Shown here piece by piece: positions 43,571 through 53,675 of a stretch of 64,000 nt of DNA. The stretch comes from an uncultured Clostridia bacterium (GTDB taxonomy: Bacteria > Bacillota > Clostridia > Christensenellales > UBA1242). Each line of letters starts with the position of its first letter. Position 1 is the first letter of the stretch. The position numbers and the translations under genes were made by a program. The stretch covers positions 45,156 to 109,155 of the forward strand of contig CALWEA010000004.1 of the NCBI GenBank assembly GCA_944376905.1, given 5' to 3'. The notes beneath the pieces were generated by a model. That model did not search any database and was not told where the DNA came from. It saw only the letters and a program-made list of their open reading frames with translations.

Positions 43571-44029
43571 TTAAAAACTACCCAAAATTAAAGGAGAACC
43601 TAAAATAACTCTTTGTTCATTATATGCTATTTGCAAATTAACCTTTTTCCCATCTACCATACAAAAATTAATAAGTTCTGGCAAATATGCATAAACAACT
43701 TTATTTTCTGCAACCTCTTCAATTTTTAATATTTTTACATTTTTTAACAATTCTTTAAGTTTGTCATAATTTGAATTGATAACCAAACTAAAACCATTAA
43801 TATTATTTAAAGTATCAAGTATGTATATACCATTTTTTGCATTAGTTTGAATAATATATCCCCCACCATTAACAATAAAATCACCTTTATAATTTACCGG
43901 TAAATTATCGCAATATATAGATAATTGAGAAGACGGATATGCTTCGCAGATTTCATATAAAGCAGAATTGTTTAATGTTGCAAAAGAGCAAATTAACAAA
44001 CAAAATATCAATAATAATAATTTTCTCAT
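43571..44029 (-). CDS. YwmB-like secreted protein
   Basis: The 152-residue protein has a signal peptide (MRKLLLLIFCLLICSFATLN). The C-terminus contains KKVNLQIAYNEQRVILGSP, which resembles the end of Bacillus YwmB (MNLQIA, then a GTPI motif), a family of unknown function found near murA, spoIID and spoIIQ. It is shorter than Bacillus YwmB. Position upstream of spoIIQ agrees with this. About 50 bp before the ATG is GTTTA-N15-GTCAATAATG, close to the forespore promoter of spoIIQ but only a few bases from the start codon, so its meaning is unclear. The call rests on a short motif and context. Confidence 0.55.
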   Translation of the reverse strand: MRKLLLLIFCLLICSFATLNNSALYEICEAYPSSQLSIYCDNLPVNYKGDFIVNGGGYIIQTNAKNGIYILDTLNNINGFSLVINSNYDKLKELLKNVKILKIEEVAENKVVYAYLPELINFCMVDGKKVNLQIAYNEQRVILGSPLILGSF

Positions 44030-44350
44030 ATTATCATTATTGACACAATTATTTTTAATTAAACAATAATTATATTTAAAATTTAAATATTATAAATAGA
44101 TGTTTATTATATCAAAAAAATAAAATAGTTTATCACTTATTTAGATATTTATCTAAATAAATATTTTGTTATAAAAGAAAATATAATTAGATATAACCTG
44201 CAACCTAAATATAAAAAATATTAATTATTAAAAAAAAATAAAAAACTTCAATTAAAAATAATAATTTAAATTTTTAATTTTAAAACATCTTATATATTGT
44301 ATATAAAAGTTTAAATACAATAAAAAACAAATTAACCTCCAATACCATTA
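44030..44350. other. AT-rich spacer without recognised feature
   Basis: This 321-bp gap upstream of the YwmB-like gene is AT-rich. Apart from the possible forespore-type promoter beside the gene start (about 44034-44063) I see no gene, hairpin or repeat. Confidence 0.6.
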
Positions 44351-44953
44351 TTAAACTTTATCCACTATAAAATTTTCAGTTTGCCAAATTGTTGTATAAT
44401 CACTATCATAAGGCAATGTCTCAACCAAAACTACAAAATTATAAATTTCTTGTGAATTAATATCAAATTTATCACCAGGTATTTTAATTGACTGCAAAAA
44501 TTTTACAACCAAATTAGGATTTAAAACCGAGTTACAATAATAAAAACCATCAGCATTATTTTTTACAAAATCACTTGTAAATGTACCTTCTATCTCCTCA
44601 TATTGAGAATAAGCATCTTTATTTATAACAACTTTTGCCCTAGCAACAAGAGGTATTGAATTTGCCCCTATTTGCAACGAACATTGTTGTGTTATATTCA
44701 TATCTGGCAAAATAGTTCCCGCAAAACTCACCACTTGCACAAACGCACCAGAATTTTCTAAATATAGCATTACAGGAGTTCCAAGTTCAACTTGCCCCAA
44801 ATTATTAAAACGAGATTTATAAAAAGAATTAGAATAAAGTAAGAAAGAAGTTATAACAAGTAAAACACTTAATATAACAATAAAAAAAATATACCAACTA
44901 TCCCTTTTAGATAATTTTATTTTTTTTCTTTCAAAAGCCTTAAATTTTTCCAT
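44351..44953 (-). CDS. Single-pass membrane protein of unknown function
   Basis: I do not recognise a family. From the ATG at 44953 the 200-residue protein has a basic cytoplasmic start (MEKFKAFERKKIKLSKRD), one transmembrane helix (about 22-43) and an extracytoplasmic beta-rich domain (LGTPVMLYLENSGAFVQVVSF and further strands). The start is uncertain: no ribosome binding site precedes this ATG, and a GTG at 45022 in the same frame would add a second hydrophobic stretch. It lies between the sporulation cluster and the UPF0104 membrane protein, with gaps of more than 300 bp on both sides, so it is probably transcribed alone. Confidence 0.6.
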   Translation of the reverse strand: MEKFKAFERKKIKLSKRDSWYIFFIVILSVLLVITSFLLYSNSFYKSRFNNLGQVELGTPVMLYLENSGAFVQVVSFAGTILPDMNITQQCSLQIGANSIPLVARAKVVINKDAYSQYEEIEGTFTSDFVKNNADGFYYCNSVLNPNLVVKFLQSIKIPGDKFDINSQEIYNFVVLVETLPYDSDYTTIWQTENFIVDKV

Positions 44954-45355
44954 ACTATTATCATGTTTTATATAATAAAATTTATTCACATAAATAAAAA
45001 TAACCCCCAAAACATATACCACTTACAAAGTCGCATCTTAACATTTATATTAATAATTAATAACAACAAATTATAATAAATAACAAATTATAAATGATAA
45101 CTTATAATAGTATTTAATAATAACCAATTAACCAAATAGTAAGTTTAATAGTAAAGAATAATATTAAATAATTATAGTAATTAATAATAAAAATTACAAA
45201 TAAACACACCTTATAAACAATATTAAAATAAAAAATAAACAAAAATATAATAAATTAAGAATTTATACAAAAAAAACAAATAATTAAAAATAAAATTAGA
45301 TTTAACTAATGTTAAATCTAAAACCAAAAATTAAACAAAAAAAGTTAAATGGAAT
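44954..45355. other. AT-rich spacer without recognised feature
   Basis: AT-rich sequence between the 44351-44953 gene and the UPF0104 gene. The only item of note is the alternative upstream start of the former (GTG at 45022). No hairpin, repeat or RNA gene was found. Confidence 0.6.
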
Positions 45356-46657
45356 TTAAAAAATACTTCGTTTATGTTTTTTATTTTGTTGAAATTCGTG
45401 TAATTTATCTTGTCTAAAATTCATGCTTTCACGCTCCAACTCCCATTTCCTTTTTAACCATTTATATCTTTTATTGCCAAAGAAGTTATCATAACACAAT
45501 ACAAGCAATCCCTGAATCAAATAAATATAATAACTCATAAATTTCCAAATAATCAAAGCCCATGTTAATTGTGCATTATTGCTTATAATAACAGCAAACA
45601 AAGCAGCAAAAGATAACTCACTCGCCCCCGAACCGCCAGGAAGAGGAACAAAACTAGACCCCATATCAATTAAAATACCCAAAAGAACTATATATGGCCA
45701 CAAAGCAAAATTTAAATAACCAACAATAGCAGAGTAAACAAAAAAAGGCAAGGAATACATTAAAATATTATATAAAAAGGAAGTTAAAATTAACATAACA
45801 AATGTTTTCCATCTTTTCGCCAAGTTTCTAATCGTTGCTTGGAAATCTGTAACAACTTTAACGACTCTATTATATTGCTTTTCAAAATTTTTAACAATTT
45901 TTATTTTTTGCAAAAGTTTTAAAGTCCAAATAACAAGTTTTTTCCCTGTTTTTTCATTAATAGACAAAAACACTACACCAACTATTAATATAGCATTTAA
46001 AATATATCCTGTTATACACAAAACTTTAACATAAGCAAAAGCCTCACCGAGTTCAACACAAAAAGAAATAATAAGCGCAATCGTCCAAATTACTAAAATA
46101 ATAATTTGATTAACAACATATCTACCCATAGGAACCGAAATAGATGCCGATGCATTAAGTCCTCTATGCGTCAAATAAAATATTTGAAAAGGCTGACCTC
46201 CTGTCGACATTGGAGTTATATTGTCATAGTACTTCCCTAACGCCGCAACTTTGTAACTTAAAAAAGGTCTAAAACGTCCAGAAGAACGCTTTATAAGAAC
46301 TTGATATCTATAAGAATCAAGGAACATCATAACAACCCAAGAAAAAAATAATAAGATTAATAATCCGCCAGAAAAACCACCATTTATTAATGCGGTTATA
46401 CTCATGTCCTCACTTTGTGAAAATTGATAACCTAATATACCTCCAATAATAAGTAAGTTTAGAATAAAAAATCCAATACTTAATATTTTCTTCTTTTTAC
46501 TTTTCTGCTTTGCAACTGCCTGTTCCGCTTCATCAATTTCTTTTTGAAAGTTTTTAGGGCGAACATAAAAATTAACAACAAAACCGCCCTTTTGGGAAGT
46601 TCCGCTAATTATTTTTAAAAGTTTATCTTTAATATAAATTTTCGCCTTATGTTTCAT
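45356..46657 (-). CDS. UPF0104/YbhN-family integral membrane protein (flippase-like)
   Basis: The 433-residue protein belongs to the family that includes the membrane part of lysyl-phosphatidylglycerol synthase MprF, whose flippase domain moves lipids across the membrane. A basic cytoplasmic N-terminus of about 60 residues precedes seven or eight hydrophobic helices. Conserved motifs are KYYDNITPMSTGGQPFQ in the first half and PLPGGSGASELSFA in the second, both typical of the family. No synthetase domain is attached, so it is a stand-alone transporter whose lipid substrate is unknown. The promoter lies so close to the ATG (nine bases from the -10) that the mRNA should be almost leaderless, and no ribosome binding site is seen. 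Confidence 0.87.
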   Translation of the reverse strand: MKHKAKIYIKDKLLKIISGTSQKGGFVVNFYVRPKNFQKEIDEAEQAVAKQKSKKKKILSIGFFILNLLIIGGILGYQFSQSEDMSITALINGGFSGGLLILLFFSWVVMMFLDSYRYQVLIKRSSGRFRPFLSYKVAALGKYYDNITPMSTGGQPFQIFYLTHRGLNASASISVPMGRYVVNQIIILVIWTIALIISFCVELGEAFAYVKVLCITGYILNAILIVGVVFLSINEKTGKKLVIWTLKLLQKIKIVKNFEKQYNRVVKVVTDFQATIRNLAKRWKTFVMLILTSFLYNILMYSLPFFVYSAIVGYLNFALWPYIVLLGILIDMGSSFVPLPGGSGASELSFAALFAVIISNNAQLTWALIIWKFMSYYIYLIQGLLVLCYDNFFGNKRYKWLKRKWELERESMNFRQDKLHEFQQNKKHKRSIF

Positions 46658-46666
46658 AACTTATAT

Positions 46667-46695
46667 ATAATACCAAATAAAAATAACAATGTCAA
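46667..46695 (-). promoter_or_regulatory. Promoter giving a leaderless UPF0104 mRNA
   Basis: Perfect TTGACA at 46690-46695, a 17-base spacer and TATTAT at 46667-46672. Nine bases separate it from the ATG at 46657, so the 5' leader would be 0-3 nt. The rest of the gap (46696-47020) is AT-rich without a recognised feature. Confidence 0.75.
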
Positions 46696-47020
46696 TTATA
46701 TGAATATATGTCTATTAATTTTTATTTGATTTACAATTAACAAATCACACTATATTATATCCTTCTTAATCATTTTTATTTAATTAAATAGCATAACTAA
46801 TAACAAAATATTTTTATAAAAATATTTTAAATTACACAATACAAACACAACAAATTTAATATAAATTATAAAAACTATTTAAAAGTTTTAATAATGCTGA
46901 AAAATCAAAGCGAAAATGTTTCAAATTATAATAAAAATGTTATAAAAAGACTATGATAATGTTACGAAAAAATTATAAAATATATTATAAATAAAAAGGA
47001 AATATAAAAGAAAAAAATAA

Positions 47021-47053
47021 AAAAAACAATGCTCAAAATAAGCATTATTTTTT
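47021..47053 (-). terminator. Terminator after the PrsA-like gene
   Basis: AATGCT pairs with AGCATT around CAAAATA, extended by A-run/T-run pairing on both sides. It lies about 30 bp after the stop codon. Confidence 0.65.
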
Positions 47054-47081
47054 AAAATTTTATAACAATCATTAAATTATG

Positions 47082-48785
47082 TTATTGATTTTCCCACAAA
47101 TCTTTATAGTTATTATTATAGATTTTGATATCTAAACCTTGTTTTAAAACTTCAACATTCAAACTTTCAAATTTTGAAAAATTATCAGTTACAAGTTTGT
47201 CATAAGCAAAGTCAAAAAGAGTTCTATCATAGAAAGGACTTAATTTTGTTGAAGTTATGATATTGATATTTTCAGCCAATTCATCAGCATCACTAGTTAC
47301 TAAATTAAAATTGTTAACATTAGTTATTGTAAAAGGATTAGTAACTGGTTGTAAATAACAAACTATATGCACACCATATTCAGTTACAACCAATCCACTA
47401 ACATCACCAAAAGAGCCTTTACCATTATTATACAACTCTCTTGAAGCCTCATTAAACTCGTCTACCATGGAAGAATTTTCTGTTCCAACAATGTATTCAT
47501 AAGTTTTATTCTTATTCCCATCATCGCCACTATAAGCATAAATATAATCTTTTAAAACTTCTGCCTTACCGTTATCATCCAACCCTTTTAAATCATTTAT
47601 CAAATTTTCTCTAAGTTGAGTTGGAGTTAAAGATGTTGCCTCGCCATTTTCTTTAACAACAGCACTATTGGCAATTAAATTTTTTCCGTTAATATAATCT
47701 TGATATGTTATAGCGCCACTTTGGTACATTGTTTCAAGATTTGTTATATCTTCTTTTTGTTCATCTGTAAAAGAAATTAAGATATGCGTAACATAAAAAT
47801 AATTATTGTCCATAACATACCACATTTCTTCACGAGAATTTAAAATATCATCATCATAAGAATCAGGGTCTATTTGATATTTTGTATAACTTGCAATTGT
47901 TTTTTGTGTTATATAATCCAAAACCTGAGAAACGCTTATTATTGAATAACCTGTTTTGTTTTCATAATAATTGTTGTACAATTCAACATACTTGTTTTCT
48001 TTAACATTGGTATATATTCTTTCAATTTCTCTTTGAAAAACAGATTCATCATCAGTAGACAAATTTTGTCCTTCTTCATTATTTTTTAGTGTTGTAGTAT
48101 ATCTTTTAAGTGCTTCTTTTAAAATTGTACTATCACCAATTCTTTCTTTAACAGCATTGTTAATAGATTTAATTTCCTGACCTTGTGTATAAATTAATTC
48201 AACATTTTCATCTTCAATATCGCTTAAAGTTTTTATTTTATACTCACCATCAACATAAACTATTTCTGCCGTCTTTTGATAAGGCGTATAAGTTGTTAAA
48301 GTTGTTTCATCATCATTTTCTTCCAACTCAGCAGGAACTTTCAAATCCCAAGCGTCTATAACTTGTTGCTCAAAATCTGCCAAATTATCAATTAAGGCAT
48401 CATAAGTTTCTGTCCAAAGTTGATTTAATGTTGCATTTGAAACAACAATATCTCCTTTTTCAATTAATTTTTCCGCCTCATTTAAAATAACTTCTTTATT
48501 TATCAACATTTGGACAAGTTGGTCGAATGCATCTTCTCCACTTAAACCATACTCACTCAATGTGGAAGAATAATTTTGATAAGCATTAATTAAATCCTTT
48601 TTCGTAATGGTTATCATGTTCTTATCCCCAGAAGTAGAAGTGTATTCTATTGTTGCAACTTTTTGATTTAGATATTTAACCGTGTCCAAAGGAAAAAGAC
48701 TACACCCACTCAACAATAAAGCAAAGCATAATATAAAACACAATAATATAGTTAACTTTCCTTTAATAAATAATTTTTTTTTCAT
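47082..48785 (-). CDS. PrsA/SurA-like peptidyl-prolyl isomerase lipoprotein
   Basis: Predicted extracytoplasmic foldase that helps exported proteins fold. The 567-residue protein starts with a lipoprotein signal peptide (lipobox LLSGC, then SLFP). An N-terminal SurA_N-like helical part follows (DLINAYQNYSSTLSEYG, LINKEVILNEAEKL), then a long acidic linker. The C-terminal half contains a parvulin-like segment (YFYVTHILISFTDEQKE, GKGSFGDVSGLVVTEYGVHIVCYL). The parvulin part is interrupted by insertions, so catalytic activity is uncertain. AGGAGA precedes the ATG. It lies directly after mfd, as prsA-type genes often do in clostridia. It would suit a cell that exports giant surface proteins. Confidence 0.82.
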   Translation of the reverse strand: MKKKLFIKGKLTILLCFILCFALLLSGCSLFPLDTVKYLNQKVATIEYTSTSGDKNMITITKKDLINAYQNYSSTLSEYGLSGEDAFDQLVQMLINKEVILNEAEKLIEKGDIVVSNATLNQLWTETYDALIDNLADFEQQVIDAWDLKVPAELEENDDETTLTTYTPYQKTAEIVYVDGEYKIKTLSDIEDENVELIYTQGQEIKSINNAVKERIGDSTILKEALKRYTTTLKNNEEGQNLSTDDESVFQREIERIYTNVKENKYVELYNNYYENKTGYSIISVSQVLDYITQKTIASYTKYQIDPDSYDDDILNSREEMWYVMDNNYFYVTHILISFTDEQKEDITNLETMYQSGAITYQDYINGKNLIANSAVVKENGEATSLTPTQLRENLINDLKGLDDNGKAEVLKDYIYAYSGDDGNKNKTYEYIVGTENSSMVDEFNEASRELYNNGKGSFGDVSGLVVTEYGVHIVCYLQPVTNPFTITNVNNFNLVTSDADELAENINIITSTKLSPFYDRTLFDFAYDKLVTDNFSKFESLNVEVLKQGLDIKIYNNNYKDLWENQ

Positions 48786-48931
48786 TTAATCTCCTGAAAT
48801 ACTCTTTAAATTAAATTTACATAAAAATGTAAAATGTATTATATATTAATAATTAAATTTTTGCAACAAAATAATGAAATTTGATAAAAAAAACATTAAC
48901 AACAAGTAAAAAATTTACAAATTAATCTTTA

Positions 48932-51900
48932 TTAAAATTTACACCCAGACATAATTTCGCATAATTTTTCAACTCGCTGTTTTACATCTACAATATCAAG
49001 AAATATTACAACATTTTTACTATCCTTTAAAATAGTTTTAATTTTGTTGTTTTGAAAAATTGATAAAAAATCATCAACCTCCTTGTCTATCATATTTTCA
49101 AAATAGAAAGAGGTTAAATTTTGTGAAACAATAATTTTTGAAACACCGTAATTAGAAGATAAATTTTTTAAAAAGGCTATTATAATCAAATTATACATTT
49201 CGCAAGGAAGTTTACCATAAACCTTTTCTGTTTCATATATAAAATTTTTAACCTCTTCAAAAGAATTTAAACCACTAATTTTAGAATAATAATCAATTCT
49301 CATTGTTTCATTTTTTATATATTCTTCACTAATATACGCGTTTAAACTAATGTCAACTTTAATATCTATTCTTTTTCTCGTTTTTTCTCCTTTAATTTCT
49401 TTGACAGCGTCATTCAATAATTTACAATACAAATCATAGCCAACTTTTTCCATCGCACCATGCTGTTGCTTTCCCAAAACATTTCCAGCACCCCTAATTT
49501 CAAGGTCTCTCATTGCAATTTTAAACCCACTACCCAATTGAGTAAATTCCATAATAGCCTCTAATCTTTTAAATGCAGACTCCGTCAATTGTTTGTCTGA
49601 ATCATAAGTAAAATAAGCATAAGCCATTTTATCACTTCGACCAATTCTACCACGAAGTTGATAAAGTGCACTAAGTCCTAATTTGTCAGCATCTACAACA
49701 ATTAGAGTGTTGGCGGAAGGTAAATCAATACCATTTTCAATTAAAGTTGTTGCAATTAAAATATTATAATCACCATTGTAAAGACTTATAATAGTTTTTT
49801 CTAGTTGTTTTTGATTTAATTTGCCATGCGCCACACCAATTTTTATGTTGGGAAACAATTTTTGAACATGCTCACTAAATTTATAAATAAATTCAACCCT
49901 ATTAAAGACAATTAAAACTTGTCCACCTCTAGACAATTCATTATTTACCGCCCTGACCAACAAATCATCTGAATAATCAACAACATAAGTTTGAACTGGA
50001 ATTCGTTCTTTTGGCGGTGTATTGATTATACTTATGTCTCTAATACCCGACAAAGACATGTGTAGCGTTCTGGGAATTGGAGTTGCAGATAAGGTTAAAA
50101 CATCAACATTATTTTTTATATTTTTTATTTTTTCTTTGTCTTCAACCCCAAATCGCTGTTCCTCGTCTAAAACTAAAAGTCCAAGATTTTTAAATTCAAC
50201 TTCTTTACTTAATAATTTGTGTGTTCCACAAACAACATTAACACTTCCATCAGCCAACCCTTTTAAAACTGCTTTTTGTTCTAAGTTTGGGACCAAACGA
50301 TTAAGACGAGCAACTTTAACCATAAAACCAGCAAATCTTTTTAAACAAGTTTTAAAATGTTGTTCCGACAAAATAGTTGTTGGACAAAGAAAAGCAACTT
50401 GCTTACCGCTTAAAACAGCCTTGTAAACCGCCCGTAAAGCAACTTCTGTTTTACCATAACCAACGTCTCCGCAAATTAAACGGTCCATTATTTTTCCACT
50501 TTCCATATCTTTTTTAATATCAGCAATAGCTAAAAGTTGGTCTTGGGTTTCCTCGTAAGGAAAGGCATTTTCAAAAGCCTCCATTAAATAATCATCTTGC
50601 TTGTAAACGAACCCTTTACTCTTTTCTCTTTTGGCGTATAATTCTAATAAATCAAATGCTAACTGTTTAACATTTTTATAAACTCTTTCTTTGAGTTTTG
50701 CAAAATCAGCCCCTCCCAATTTATTTAATTTAGGAAGAGTTTCCCCACCACAATAAGCCGAAATAGTATCGGCATTTTCAGAAGGCAAATAAAACTTATC
50801 ACCATCTGCGTATTCAATAACAAAATAATCTTTTTCTACACCAGTAAATTTAAGTTTCTCAACGGCAATACATTTGCCTATACCATGAGTTTCATGAACA
50901 ACAAAATCACCAACTTGAGGAGCATAAAAAACACTATTTTTGTTAACAGATTTTTTATATTCTCGTTTTTTAAAAAGGTCATAAGTTCCAATAACTAAAC
51001 ACTTTATTTCAACACACGCAAAAGAATAAGGCAAAAAATCACTAAAAATATAAACCCTTCCATTATCTTTTTGTTTGGTAAAATCATTTTCTTCACTATT
51101 TACGCAGATTTTGTTTGACATTTGAATTTTAGCATTAGGTTTTATATTTATATTATTGTTGGCAAATTTAATTGTTTCACTTTCTTCAATGCCCAAATTT
51201 TCTTTTGAAAAAATAAACTCAAATTTTTCATCAATAGGAAAAATTAAATTTTCGTTTAAAAAATTCTTTAAAATATTAAAATTTTCTTCATTACCACAAA
51301 ATAAAACAATGTTATTTCCAAGTTCTATATTATATTTTATATCTTTTAAAAGATCCTGAAAATTAAAAACATACTTTTTAGTTGCAATAGGATTAAACGA
51401 AACAAACTCTTCTTGTTTAAAAAAACTCTTTCCCCGAACACTTGCAAAAGCAATTTGTTTATCCATTTCACAATCAAAAACATGATTTTTATTTATAAAA
51501 ATCTGATTATTTTCATCAAGATTGTTTGATTTAACAAAATAATCTTTTAAACTTTCCAATTGAACAGGTTCATCGAAACAAACAATAATTTCGTTTTTAG
51601 ATTTGCATAAATTTTCAAACCCATTTGCAATCTTTTCAAAATTTTTATTACCTTTATCATATAAATTTTTTAATACAATATCATTAAATTCTTTAAAAAA
51701 AGTCAAAAGATTAACATCTCGTTTATCAAAATTTATCCCCAAAATTTCTAAAAAATCTTTATCCTCAATAAATTTACGGTCCTCATTTGAGATATAAGTT
51801 ATTTTTTCCAATTCATCATCAAAAAATTCCAATCTAACTATATTATCAGAGTTAATAGAAAAAATTTCCCATATATCTCCCTTTAAAGAGAATTGCCCTC

Positions 51901-52381
51901 GCATTGAAACACTTTCAACCCTAACATATCCAGCGTCAAAAAGCCAATTTAGCAAATTTTTAAAAGTATAATTTTGATTTTTTTTCAAATAATATATATT
52001 ATTCAAAAATTCTTTTATATTTGGAAGTTTTTGAAAAAGAGCATCAACGGTTACAATTAAACACTTGCTCTCTTCTATGCAAAAAGAAAATAGTGCAGAA
52101 TAAAAATCTAAACTACTTGAAACATCAACAAGTCCAAAATTATTTTCAAAAGTTGTTAATAAAAATTTAGGATTTAAAGAAAAAGGTTTTAATTGCTCTG
52201 CAAGTTTAGAACCACTAACAATGTCTTTCGCAACAAAAATAATTCTTTTATTTAACAACCCTAAAAAAACAGCCTTACTATTAGTAGGCGCATTAAAAGT
52301 TAATAATTTTTTATTTTGATTTACACTATCTAAAAACAAACTTATTTCTTTGTTTTGAAAAATTTTTAAAAAATCAATCAT
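48932..52381 (-). CDS. mfd: Transcription-repair coupling factor Mfd
   Basis: DNA translocase that removes RNA polymerase stalled at lesions and recruits UvrABC. The 1149-residue protein is full length: degenerate UvrB-like N-terminal region, the RNA-polymerase-interaction domain (VGDFVVHETHGIGKCIAVEKL, about 490-515), the RecG-like translocase with Walker A GDVGYGKTE (about 638), DEEQRFG (about 740), TLSATPIPRTLHMSL, and motif VI QLRGRIGRSDKMAYAYF. The C-terminal TRCF domain follows. Compared with Bacillus Mfd nothing essential is missing. The start at ATG 52381 has only a weak AGG upstream. It sits between pth and the PrsA-like gene, part of the conserved glmU-pth-mfd order. Confidence 0.97.
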   Translation of the reverse strand: MIDFLKIFQNKEISLFLDSVNQNKKLLTFNAPTNSKAVFLGLLNKRIIFVAKDIVSGSKLAEQLKPFSLNPKFLLTTFENNFGLVDVSSSLDFYSALFSFCIEESKCLIVTVDALFQKLPNIKEFLNNIYYLKKNQNYTFKNLLNWLFDAGYVRVESVSMRGQFSLKGDIWEIFSINSDNIVRLEFFDDELEKITYISNEDRKFIEDKDFLEILGINFDKRDVNLLTFFKEFNDIVLKNLYDKGNKNFEKIANGFENLCKSKNEIIVCFDEPVQLESLKDYFVKSNNLDENNQIFINKNHVFDCEMDKQIAFASVRGKSFFKQEEFVSFNPIATKKYVFNFQDLLKDIKYNIELGNNIVLFCGNEENFNILKNFLNENLIFPIDEKFEFIFSKENLGIEESETIKFANNNINIKPNAKIQMSNKICVNSEENDFTKQKDNGRVYIFSDFLPYSFACVEIKCLVIGTYDLFKKREYKKSVNKNSVFYAPQVGDFVVHETHGIGKCIAVEKLKFTGVEKDYFVIEYADGDKFYLPSENADTISAYCGGETLPKLNKLGGADFAKLKERVYKNVKQLAFDLLELYAKREKSKGFVYKQDDYLMEAFENAFPYEETQDQLLAIADIKKDMESGKIMDRLICGDVGYGKTEVALRAVYKAVLSGKQVAFLCPTTILSEQHFKTCLKRFAGFMVKVARLNRLVPNLEQKAVLKGLADGSVNVVCGTHKLLSKEVEFKNLGLLVLDEEQRFGVEDKEKIKNIKNNVDVLTLSATPIPRTLHMSLSGIRDISIINTPPKERIPVQTYVVDYSDDLLVRAVNNELSRGGQVLIVFNRVEFIYKFSEHVQKLFPNIKIGVAHGKLNQKQLEKTIISLYNGDYNILIATTLIENGIDLPSANTLIVVDADKLGLSALYQLRGRIGRSDKMAYAYFTYDSDKQLTESAFKRLEAIMEFTQLGSGFKIAMRDLEIRGAGNVLGKQQHGAMEKVGYDLYCKLLNDAVKEIKGEKTRKRIDIKVDISLNAYISEEYIKNETMRIDYYSKISGLNSFEEVKNFIYETEKVYGKLPCEMYNLIIIAFLKNLSSNYGVSKIIVSQNLTSFYFENMIDKEVDDFLSIFQNNKIKTILKDSKNVVIFLDIVDVKQRVEKLCEIMSGCKF

Positions 52382-52749
52382 TTACAACCTATTTTCAATT
52401 TTTATTTAGTTAAATATAGAAATAAAATTTAAAATTACTAGAAATAAAATTTAATAACATCAATTTACTTAAAATTTATATATAATTAGATTAATATCTA
52501 AATACATTTTATTATAAAGAAAAAATATTTTTTATTTCAAAATATGTTTTTTATTTTATTGTGAATATTATCTAGTTTATATTTTAAAAATTTTTAAATC
52601 ATATAACAATAAACAACAAAAACTGTTTTAGTTGATTAGTTAATATGTTTTTTATTTTTCAACTATTAAATTTTTCCAAATACTTAAATAAAATAAATAT
52701 GAATAACTAATGTTAATAACATAATTGTCAATAATAAAATATATTTAAA
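52382..52749. other. AT-rich spacer between mfd and pth
   Basis: 368 bp of AT-rich sequence. No RNA gene, hairpin with T-run or repeat that I could support. Confidence 0.6.
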
Positions 52750-53307
52750 TTAAAAAATATCATCTTGCTTATTTGTATTATTTATTTCTTCTATTTTTTT
52801 CAAAATAAAATCAACAACCTCATCAATAACATTATTTAATATTTTCATTTTTTCATGACTTATATTACTCAAAACAAAATCTGCTAAATCTTGATTTTCA
52901 TGAGGTCTACCAACTCCAATTCTTATTCTTGCAAAATCATTACCTATGGTTTGAACAATATGTTTTAGCCCATTATGCGTTCCCCCACTCCCCTTTTCGC
53001 GAAAACGAAAAGAACCTAAGGGCAAATCTATATCATCAGCAATAACTATTATTTGCGAATTCTTTAATTTATACTTGTTTTTAAAAGACGCTAAACTGTG
53101 CCCACTAAAATTCATATAAGTGTTTGGCTTTGCAACCAATATCTTATCATGATTTATAAAAAATTCACAAGTATTCGCCATGCATTCACTTTTAGAAAAT
53201 TTATAGCCCAATTTTTCACATAATTTATCAACAACCATAAAACCTATATTATGATAAGTTTTAAAATATTTTTTTTCATAATTACCTAAACCAACAATCA
53301 AAAACAT
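52750..53307 (-). CDS. pth: Peptidyl-tRNA hydrolase
   Basis: Releases peptides from tRNAs that dropped off the ribosome; essential and cytoplasmic. The 185-residue protein has the family motifs: GLGNYEKKYFKTYHNIGF with Asn9 and the catalytic His19, KPNTYMNFSG, IADDIDLPLGSFRFREKGS and GGTHNGLKHI. The usual P in GNPG is replaced (GNYE), a tolerated change. AAAGGA precedes the ATG. Length is normal. It is located upstream of mfd, as in Bacillus (glmU-prs-ctc-pth-mfd); prs and ctc are missing here. Confidence 0.96.
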   Translation of the reverse strand: MFLIVGLGNYEKKYFKTYHNIGFMVVDKLCEKLGYKFSKSECMANTCEFFINHDKILVAKPNTYMNFSGHSLASFKNKYKLKNSQIIVIADDIDLPLGSFRFREKGSGGTHNGLKHIVQTIGNDFARIRIGVGRPHENQDLADFVLSNISHEKMKILNNVIDEVVDFILKKIEEINNTNKQDDIF

Positions 53308-53675
53308 AATTATTTTTCCTTTTAAATTTTTTCATATTGTTAAAATAATGTTGTATTAAGTTTAAAAATTTAATTCATTAAAAAATTTTTCATATGCAAA
53401 TTATTTATTACATCTTTTTTATTATATCAACAAACTCAAAACATATTTACTTTTATAACAAAAACAACCGATTTACGCAATTAATTAAATAATATAGTTT
53501 TTTATTTATTTATTTTTTATTATTTAGATTTTTTTCTAAACAATAATTTAATTAATTTAATTATATTGCATTAAATATTAATTAAATTGAATTATTTCAA
53601 TTTTTATAACAAAAGTTTAATTTTTTAATATTTTATTTATTAAATTATAAAAATAAACAATTTTAAATTTATACT
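53308..53675. other. AT-rich spacer between pth and glmU-like gene
   Basis: 368 bp of AT-rich sequence. In Bacillus this position holds prs and ctc. No remnant of either is recognisable here. Confidence 0.55.
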
